Source: Stenogyne calaminthoides
Lineage: Eukaryota; Streptophyta; Magnoliopsida; Lamiales; Lamiaceae
DNA: 64,000 nucleotides
Direction: 5' to 3'
NCBI GenBank assembly: GCA_037126765.1
Contig: JBBCBC010000009.1
Span: forward strand, 24,016,870-24,080,869
Below are positions 56,936 to 64,000 of the stretch, in pieces. A program made the position numbers and the translations under genes. Within the stretch, counting starts at the first letter, position 1. Every line of letters starts with the position of its first letter. The notes under the pieces are model-generated. The model was not told the origin of the DNA and ran no database searches. It was given only the letters and a program-made list of their open reading frames with translations.

Positions 56936-57289
56936 AAGAGCTAGAGATGAAAAGCAAAGAAGACTAAAGAATCAAGACTGAAGACTCTTGTAATTTCTTT
57001 ATCTTTTTGTCTTTACTTTCTGATAAGTTCATTGTAAACTGTAACATTCTATCATACATCAATGAAACTTTATCTTTTTATGCTCAAAGATAATATCTCA
57101 TTATCTTACTTTACATGTCTTTACTTTTGATATGCCTGATTGTTGTTGAAGAAATTGTTGGGAGATTTATTATGAAATTGTTGAGATTGATTGTGAAAAT
57201 TGTTGGGAGATATACCAATCTTGTAATAGAAAAAACTGAAACCTGAGTATAGGTTAAGTGTTTTGCAACAAGATGGTTTTGGCATCATC
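56936..57289 (+). other. SV2 3' untranslated region
   Basis: AT-rich, no open frame; matches SV1 15758-16200 with some deletions. Confidence 0.8.
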
Positions 57290-57303
57290 AAAAAGGGGGA
57301 AAT
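57290..57303 (+). other. SV2 polypurine tract
   Basis: AAAAAGGGGGAAAT directly before the 3' LTR, preceded by GGCATCATC. Confidence 0.93.
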
Positions 57304-59430
57304 TGTTGGGAGATGAATTTAATAAAGAAAATTTTAATCAGATCCCAAAACCCCTAAGTATGACATATTCAGGATAATCTTGATAGTTGAGTCAGGATTC
57401 AGTTTTAGAGTGTTCAGGATGTTATCTGCACAATGTATAGTCAGCAGATATAGATCAAAGTTAGATTTCAAGATTTCAAGACTCAAAGAAGTTTGAAGAA
57501 ACCGAAGTTTCAAGATGAAATCAAGTTTCAAAGATGAAACCGGTTTCAAGTTTCAAAGATGAAATCGAGAAATCAAGACTCAAAGGAGAAATCAAGACTT
57601 GGTGAGAATCAAGACTCCGGGCTTTTGAAATCGAGAAATCAAGACTCAAAGGAGAAATCGAGAAATCAAGACTCAATATGAAATCGAGAAATCAAGACTC
57701 AAAGGTGAAATCGAGAAATCAAGACTCAAGCAGAAATCGAGAAATCAAGACTCAAGATGGAATCGAGAAATCAAGACTCAAGATGGAACCGAGAAATCAA
57801 GACTCGTAATGAAGACTCAAGATATCACCAAGATATCCGTGAAGACTCGGAAGACATCAAGACTCGGAAGACATCAAGACTCAAGACTCAAGACATGTAA
57901 GATCAAGATCAAGACAAAGGATATCGAAGGCACAATAATTATCAAGACTCAAGAATGTAATCAATGCTCAAGATAACTCAATGTTCCGAGGCATCAAAAA
58001 ATATCTATCAAGGATACAATATCGAGAAAAATGCGATTACTTAGAAAAATAGATATTGCCCAAGACATTCACATGCAGACAAAAGGAACTAAAACTAAGT
58101 GTTGTTAAGGTTATATCACTCAGAGATATTGACCAAAAAAGAGCCTTTGTGTTTGTCTACATTAACTGAAGACAACAACCAGTCAGAGGAAGAAAACATC
58201 AGATTTTATCGACATTTGAAAGCGACAGTCATCAAGCATGTCATGGTAATCTTGGTTCCAGATCGCGAAAAGTGGTGACTGGTTGCATGACAAGCACTTT
58301 GCCTAAAACATGCTAGGGAGTGTCAAACCCTAAATATAGCCGTTCATCACACACCATAAGAGGAAACTCATGGAGCTATCTCTTCCAACGGATAGTTTTT
58401 CAAGAGTAACCTTGGTGTATGCCTATAAATACTTGTGACCATCTACATTGAAGGTTATGGGAAGTTTGTAAGCAACTCAAGAGCTCAAACTTATTATTGC
58501 AAGTTGAAGCACTCAAAAACCCAAGAATTTCCCAAGTGCTTTATATCGAAGAGAGCTCATTCACTAAGCCTAGCTTGATAAGATATATCCAAAGCTTAGT
58601 AGAGATATCCTAGCCTTTGCATTGTACGTAATTGTAAAGGATATCTCATCCTAGTTGGAAACCAACCAAGAAACCCCAAACCCTTTGTAAGGTAGTTTGA
58701 GTGTGATTGTTGGTGAGTTGGAGTTGTAAAGAGTTAGTAAACTACAGAGGTAGTCAGAAAGCTCTAGAGAAGAAGTGAGTAAACTATCTTGGATAGTCAG
58801 AATGCTTGTGTGTGTTTTGAGTAAGTAAACTACAGAGGTAGTCAGAAAGCTCAAAATAGAAAGGTTAGTAAACTACAGAGGTAGTCAGAAAACCTTAGGA
58901 AGTGGTTAAGGAATTTCTCTGAAGAGTCATAGAGAGTGGACGTAGGAGCTTGAGTCTCTGAACCATTATAACTTGCTGTGTTATTTGCTTTCTGTACTGC
59001 ATTGATTAACTGTTGCATATCTTTAACTGAAAGCATAGTTTCACTGATATTCAGTTGGAATCAATCCACTGAAGTTGCATCTAACTGAATCACAACCTTA
59101 ATCACTATTCCATTAAAAGGAAGGTTTTTCAACAAAGCATAAAACGAGTATAAACTTAGGGACAACCATTCCGCACATCTGAGTAGCTATTCAAGCAACT
59201 CAGTATCTCTGAAAGTACTCAGACTCAGTTGGGATTATCTGAGGCTTCTGAAAGCAGCTCAGGATCACTGTCTCAGGTAGACTTTGACTCAGGGCGATCT
59301 GTGCTTCTCAGGACCAAATCATCAGGACAACCTGACCCATCTGACCTCAGTGAAGAAAAAGTTTTAAAATCACTGAACACGTGTATTCCCCCCCATACAA
59401 GTGTAAGACTCGTTTGCACCGGGACCAACA
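57304..59430 (+). repeat. SV2 3' LTR (2127 bp)
   Basis: Full-length partner of 25057-27241. Minisatellite at 57560-57812 (about ten units), TATA at 58424, U5 repeats at 58735-58900, hairpin with seven C (59388-59394), one arm of which has a single change (ATACAAGTGT). Confidence 0.95.
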
Positions 59431-59435
59431 TATAA
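59431..59435 (+). repeat. Target site duplication of SV2, right copy (TATAA)
   Basis: Matches 25052-25056. Confidence 0.9.
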
Positions 59436-59717
59436 GATTTGGTATTTATAATTTCATATATTTTTTAGGATTAATAAATCCATACTATATGCATATCAAA
59501 TTATCAATAAGTATTCTAGTGGTTATTAATTGTTATTAATATTTATCCTAAACATTTAAAACTGTGACAAAAACAAATCATGACTATTTAGCTGATTTTG
59601 TTTTAAATCTAAATAATACATATTATATAAGAAACATATTATATAAGATTTGATATTAGATATTCTATATATTTTTCGGGATTAATAATCTATATTGTAT
59701 GTATATCTTTTATCCAA

Positions 59718-59941
59718 CGCTAAATCTTGTATGCGTTCAGGTGCACCGTGTACTCATAGTTCATTTTAGAACCATACAATTTGTTAAAATAAAAAATGCA
59801 ACTTGTTTTTACTGAATCATTCAACTATTTTTTTATATTAATAATTGTATTGTTCAGTGCAAACAAGTCGCTTATTTCAGTATAACAAGTTGCATGGTTC
59901 TAAAATACACTATAAGTGCACGATGCATATGAGTCTTACTC
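59718..59941. mobile_element. MITE with 9-bp target duplication (Mutator-like)
   Basis: TTTATCCAA occurs at 59709-59717 and 59942-59950. The neighbouring duplicate copy shows the empty site (ATCAATAAGTATT). Arms of about 60 bases are imperfect inverted repeats (TTTTAGAACCATACAA near 59770 and its complement near 59895). Noncoding. A 9-bp duplication and long arms are typical of MULE-derived elements. Confidence 0.75.
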
Positions 59942-60075
59942 TTTATCCAATAAGTATTCTAGTAATTATCAAATTATTTATTAATATTTATCTTAAAGAT
60001 TTAAAACGGTGACAAAAAAATCATGATTATTTAGTTGATTATATATTTTAAATTTAAATAATAAGATCTAATAAT

Positions 60076-60253
60076 ATATATCTAAATAATATTTTATTAA
60101 TTAATCATTATTATTTATTAATATTTATTTATATATTTTATTAATATTTATTTCAAAGATTTTTCTCGATTTGACAATAATTTTGGCGGAAAAATTCAAT
60201 GGTTTCTAAATTTAGGTAATAATTTTGGTGAAGAAATTCAATGGGCTGATTTC

Positions 60254-60291
<38 letters not shown>

Positions 60292-60610
60292 CATAAGTAG
60301 TGATATTCTAATCACTTAAATTGTTCTATTTTTTCTAACTGCCTTATTTTAGGGGTAGAGTTAGAAATCACCAAATGTAAAAGTAAATATTCTTTTATGT
60401 CATTAAATTTTAATTTGTTATTTTCTAGTCAAGAGAATTATTATTTAGACTCTTATACCCCTATTTAATTAACTAAAAGAATTAAATCAAATAGAAAAAA
60501 AAAAGCTGCTGCATTCTTAAAAAAATATTAGCGGCCCTTTTCTCCTAAAAATTAGAACAATTTTCTCTCTCCCTCATCCGATCAACACTCTAATACTACA
60601 ACATATTCAA
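60076..60610. other. AT-rich spacer without genes
   Basis: Contains a TA microsatellite (60256-60286) and no coding pattern on either strand. Confidence 0.7.
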
Positions 60611-60955
60611 ACATTAATTTATCACGTACCACATTTTATTAAGCTCGTACTACCGTTAATTTACCCCTTACCACACTTTATTAAGGGTGTATCATCATTA
60701 ATTTACTCGGTACCACACATTATTGAGGTCGTACCACTGTTAATTCATCTCCTACCACATTTTATTTAAGCTCGTACCACCATTTTTTCACCCGTCCACA
60801 CTTTATTGAAGCCTGTACCACCATTAATTCACCTCGAACCACATTTTATTTAAGTCATTACCACTATTAATTCACCTCGTACCACATTTTATTGAAGCCC
60901 GTACCATAATTTTTCCTTCCGTACCACACTTTATTGAAGTCTGTACCATCCTATA
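60611..60955. repeat. 47-50 bp minisatellite, about seven to eight copies
   Basis: The unit resembles CGTACCACATTTTATTGAAG plus CCCGTACCACCATTAATTCA. Copies follow each other with moderate divergence. No open frame is kept. Confidence 0.85.
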
Positions 60956-61552
60956 TCCTAAACCCTAAAAATTAAATGAGAGAGTACCCGTTAGTTTTGT
61001 CCTGAGTGAATCTCAAGTTGGAGGAATATGACAAATAATGGAGTTTCCTCGGAATTTAATAGAGTAATAGAGAAATCAAAATGATATTATTGGCATTCAA
61101 TTTAATTATTGAAAGCCGACGGAAAAAAATCATTTCAGAAAGCGATGGAACAAAATTGATGAGAAAAATAATACCTTGTTGAAGCCTTGAAAGGAAATAA
61201 TGATTCACTTCTTATCAAGGGATTGAAAGAAAAAAAGAGTGACAAGAGATGTAGTAGTGAAGAAGAAAATGATAAATGAAAGGAAAAAAAAAACAACAAA
61301 AGAACTTGTCTTTTAAAAAAGAGGAATGAGGGTATACTTGGTAAAAAAAATAATTTCTTGGCTAGAAAAGAATAAAATTAAAATTATTGTAAAAAATAAA
61401 ACTTTTTAAAATAGAATTGGCTAAAAATTGAGGTCCTTTTTTTGACGGAAAAAAAAATTGAGGTCCTTATTTTATCTAGAACTGTGTTCATGTATTTGTA
61501 GATTTGCTAATACAATATATATATTAAATTTAATAATTAACTAAAGGTTTAT
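60956..61552. other. AT-rich spacer without genes
   Basis: Purine-rich runs at about 61190-61310; no supported feature. Confidence 0.65.
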
Positions 61553-61760
61553 GACTAAAACTTATGTGAACTCAAGTTCTCGTGAATTTATTCTCTTCAA
61601 ATATCCAATACGCACTATCACTAATATAAATACATACTGTCACTTATATATATATACTATCACTGATCAAACAAATTTTATACATTGATAGTGCATATGT
61701 ATAACAATGACACGCGAAAAAAAGAGTTCGCGTGAACCCAGATTCACAAGAGACCTGCCC
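61553..61760. mobile_element. MITE with 9-bp target duplication (Mutator-like)
   Basis: AAGGTTTAT at 61544-61552 and 61761-61769. The ends contain imperfect inverted repeats (TGTGAACTCAAGTTCTCGTG against the complement of 61725-61750). Noncoding, 208 bp. Confidence 0.6.
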
Positions 61761-61908
61761 AAGGTTTATTACCTTATGAACTTAGTTGAAGAATAAGGTT
61801 AAAAACATAAGACACCAGATATTATATTATAATTGCAACTCTGTGGTGCAATTTGCAACGAAAAATTGCAATTGCACCGACTTTGTGGTGCGGTTTTGCA
61901 ATCATTTA

Positions 61909-62331
61909 GGGGGTGTTTTGTTTGTCGAAAGGAATCAGATAGAAAATAGTTTGATAGTAATTAGGAATGACAACGAATATGCTAGTTATTATTAGGTTTA
62001 ATTTGTATATAGATATAACTATTTATTACGATAGAAATGTAATTAATTTAATAAAAAAATATTGATATTATAAATTGTTATACTAACCATGCTTAAAAAT
62101 AATATAAATAATAATATAAAATAATTTAGAAAATAAAAATAATTTTAAAAAAATTATATAAATATTAAAGAGATTCCACTTTCATTCCTCCCAAAATGGT
62201 GAGAATTAGATCCATAACTTTCATTCCATAATTCTAGGATATCAAAGTAATAGTTGAGTTACCATTCCCTACCAAGCATTCACTTTGATTTCATTGCCAT
62301 TCATTTAATTCAAAGTCATCAATCAAACGTC
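61909..62331. mobile_element. MITE-like element
   Basis: Starts GGGGGTGTTTTGTTTG and ends AATCAAACGTC. CATTTA occurs on both sides (61903-61908, 62332-62337). Sub-terminal GAAAGGAATCA and its diverged complement support inverted repeats. Superfamily not determined. Confidence 0.45.
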
Positions 62332-62676
62332 CATTTATTATAAAATCTTATCAATTACCATGCAATTGCAGTTCTATGCACGCTATTTTTAAAATTTAAT
62401 GATCAACCCTGTCATTCATTTGCCAAGTTGCTGTAAAAAAAATTATTTGATGAAATAGGTTTTTTTCTCTTATTTCTAATTTCCGTGGGCCTAATTGTGG
62501 GCTTCAATAAATTGAGTGGCCTATCCATATATTTTTTTTCATAATTATTTTTTTTTGTCTTCGTTTCTCCATAAGATCACAAAATAAATGTAAAATATTT
62601 TGCTTAAAAAAAATCATATTTTTCACAAAAATAATAAAACAGATATAGTTATGGTATTTTTAAGATATTACTAATT
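62332..62676. other. AT-rich spacer without genes
   Basis: No open frame, repeat or element end recognised between the MITE-like element and SV5. Confidence 0.65.
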
Positions 62677-63416
62677 ATTGGTCCCGATGCTAACGAGTCT
62701 CACACGTGTATGGGGGGGGGGAATACTTACTGCGTCTTCAGTAACTACTTGGTCTTGATATCTTCGTGTCTTCGTGTCTTACGAGTCTTGATTCTTTCTG
62801 AGTCTTGATGTCTTCGGTGAACTCTTGAGTCTTGATGTCTTGTTTGACATCTTGAGTCTTGATGTCATCTTTGAGTCTTGATGACATACTAAGTCTTGAT
62901 GACATCCCCGAGTCTTGATGTCTTGATGACATCTTTGAGTCTTGATTTCTTGAATACTACTTGAGTCTTGATTTCTTGATAAGCTTCTTTGAGACTTGAT
63001 TTACTTGAGTCTTGATTTCTTGACAACTTCTTGAGTCTTGATTTACTTCTTTGAGTCTTGATTTCTTGATAACTTCTTGAGTCTTGATTTCTCCAGATCT
63101 TGAGTCTTGATTTCTTGATGGCATTCTTGAGACTTGATTACTTCTTGAGTCTTGATTTCTTGAGATACTTCTTGAGTCTTGATTTCTTGATAACTTCTTT
63201 GAGTCTTGATTTCTTGAAACTTTTTGAGTCTTGATTTCTTGGCTCTTTGAGTCTTGAATCTAACGATCTATATATGCTGATTATACATGGTGCAGATATC
63301 TTCTTAAACACTCTATACTGAATCCTGACTCAGTCTATCAAGATTATCTTGAACATGTCATACTCAGGGGTTTTGGGATCTAATCAAAACTTTTTTATTA
63401 AATTCATCTCCCAACA
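62677..63416 (-). repeat. SV5 3' LTR with large internal deletion (740 bp)
   Basis: The left edge TTGGTCCCGATG has lost the usual TG. The hairpin keeps one arm and ten G (62712-62721), then the sequence jumps straight into the U3 minisatellite, so about 1.4 kb including the TATA box and U5 repeats is missing. The minisatellite (62750-63260) has roughly twenty AGTCTTGATTTCTTGA-type units, more than in any other copy. Confidence 0.9.
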
Positions 63417-63430
63417 ATTTCCCCCTTTTT
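63417..63430 (-). other. SV5 polypurine tract
   Basis: ATTTCCCCCTTTTT followed by GATGATGCC, identical to SV3 in reverse. Confidence 0.92.
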
Positions 63431-63689
63431 GATGATGCCAAAACCATCTTGTTACAAAAACCTAACCTATACTCAGGTTTCAGTTTTGTCTATTACATTC
63501 CAAAATGGCAATTCTTCCAACAATTTCAAAAACATAAGGCATATCAAACATAAAAGACATGTAAAAAGATAATGAGATATAATCTTTGAGCATAAAGATA
63601 AATTTTCATTGATGTAAGATCAGAGTTACAGATTACAATGAAAATAAAAAACAAAGACAGAAGTACAGAATCTTGAATCTTCTTTTTCC
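63431..63689 (-). other. SV5 3' untranslated region
   Basis: Noncoding; matches the SV2 counterpart in reverse (CTCAGGTTTCAGTTT, GATAATGAGATA). Confidence 0.8.
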
Positions 63690-64000
63690 TGATCACAGAA
63701 CACCTGATACAGAAGCAACAGTCTTCTTCTCTTTTTCAACTTGAAGGGTTTTCAGAGCTTTCTTAGTATTGAAGACTTCTTTTTCAGCTTCTTCCTCAGA
63801 TTCTTCAAAATCTATTATCAATTTCCTCTGAGTAGATTTAGAAGTTTTAGCTCTTTTCTTCTTCTCTTGCTCTACAAATGCCACAGCCTTTCCCTTTCAA
63901 GGTCTGACTTGATCTTCACCGGCTTGGCTTGTCTCAATCATCCTTCTACCACTCAGTTTCTCAGAAATTACTTCCTGAATAGTTTGCTCAGAAGTTTGAG
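63690..64000 (-). pseudogene. SV5 third gene, part, C terminus deleted
   Basis: On the minus strand: a TIQEVISEKLSGR region at the window edge, then a shift near 63900, then VEQEKKKRAKTSKSTQRKLI, EEAEKEVFNTKKALKTLQVEKEKK and VASVSGVL, ending with a stop near 63693. Compared with SV2 the last about 190 codons (from PLIRKKKEEE onward) are missing. Confidence 0.8.

Larger units (their letters stand above)
25057..59430 (+). mobile_element. SV2: Sirevirus-type copia element enlarged to 34 kb by nested insertions
   Basis: LTRs at 25057-27241 and 57304-59430 share direction, ends and TATAA flanks. The element's own sequence is 25057-28105, 30921-31784 and 50631-59430 (about 12.7 kb); the remainder is inserted DNA. 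About 880 bp of gag present in SV4 is missing between 28105 and 30921. Coding order is gag, pol, third gene. Its LTRs are close to each other and belong to a different subfamily from SV1, SV3 and SV4. Confidence 0.95.
59431..60075. repeat. Local tandem duplication of AT-rich spacer
   Basis: 59431-59636 is repeated, diverged, as 59637-59717 plus 59951-60075. Shared landmarks are ATAAGATTTGRTATT, CAATAAGTATTCTAG and AAATCATGAYTATTTAG. The second copy is split by a MITE. Noncoding. Confidence 0.75.
62677..64000 (-). mobile_element. SV5: 3' end of a reverse-strand Sirevirus, running off the window
   Basis: Reverse-strand LTR, purine tract, untranslated region and part of the third gene. The 5' portion lies beyond 64000, so completeness is unknown. 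Confidence 0.9.

Noticed and set aside
1..64000. Bacterial-type systems, rRNA, tRNA or defence loci
   Set aside because: Nothing of the kind was seen; the whole window is explained by plant retroelements, small DNA transposons and AT-rich spacer.

Overview
The window is repeat-packed nuclear DNA of a flowering plant, probably a eudicot. No intact host gene was found. About 58 of 64 kb is nested LTR retrotransposon of the Ty1/copia superfamily. The rest is AT-rich, intergenic-looking DNA carrying small hairpin transposons (MITEs), microsatellites and minisatellites. Names used here: CopA (a copia element), SV1-SV5 (five Sirevirus/SIRE-type copia elements or fragments) and CopL-p / CopL-m (two copies of a second non-Sirevirus copia family on opposite strands).

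Layout. (1) 1-22077 is CopA on the plus strand, entering the window inside its 5' LTR. Its integrase domain is split by SV1 (4316-18128, plus strand, 5-bp target duplication ATACG), a complete but decayed Sirevirus with LTRs of about 1.9 kb. (2) 22078-25056 is AT-rich spacer with three hairpin elements. (3) 25057-59430 is SV2 (plus strand, duplication TATAA), a Sirevirus stretched to 34 kb by later insertions. Its gag is broken by SV3 (28106-30920, minus, only the 3' end of an element). Its gag-pol boundary is broken by a CopL LTR (31785 to 50630, duplication ATGGT), which itself contains SV4 (33254-41535, minus, both ends missing) and CopL-m (41536-50342, minus). SV2 pol resumes at 50631 and runs in one frame to 54000, then comes a third gene (54662-56935), a polypurine tract and the 3' LTR. 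(4) 59431-62676 is AT-rich spacer with a local duplication, two MITEs with 9-bp Mutator-like target duplications, a third MITE-like element and a 47-50 bp minisatellite. (5) 62677-64000 is the 3' end of SV5 (minus), running off the window.

How the genes fit together. Each autonomous copia element encodes Gag (capsid and nucleocapsid) and Pol (protease, integrase, reverse transcriptase, RNase H). The Sireviruses add a third gene 3' of pol, conventionally called env-like. Here it looks like a long, charged, coiled-coil protein with no obvious membrane segment. All copies seen carry stops, frameshifts or truncations, so none looks autonomous as written. SV2 pol is closest to intact: four in-frame stops and no frameshift.

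No convincing new biological system was found. The observations most worth following are: a TATA-like box at a conserved distance upstream of the third gene in SV1 and SV2; the inverted pair of Sirevirus LTRs at 25057-30203, a possible hairpin-RNA source; the biased replacement of CAG/CTG by CG-containing sequence between otherwise near-identical copies, which may be a sequencing artefact; and breakpoints at 28105/30921, 33254 and 41535 that are either illegitimate recombination or misassembly.
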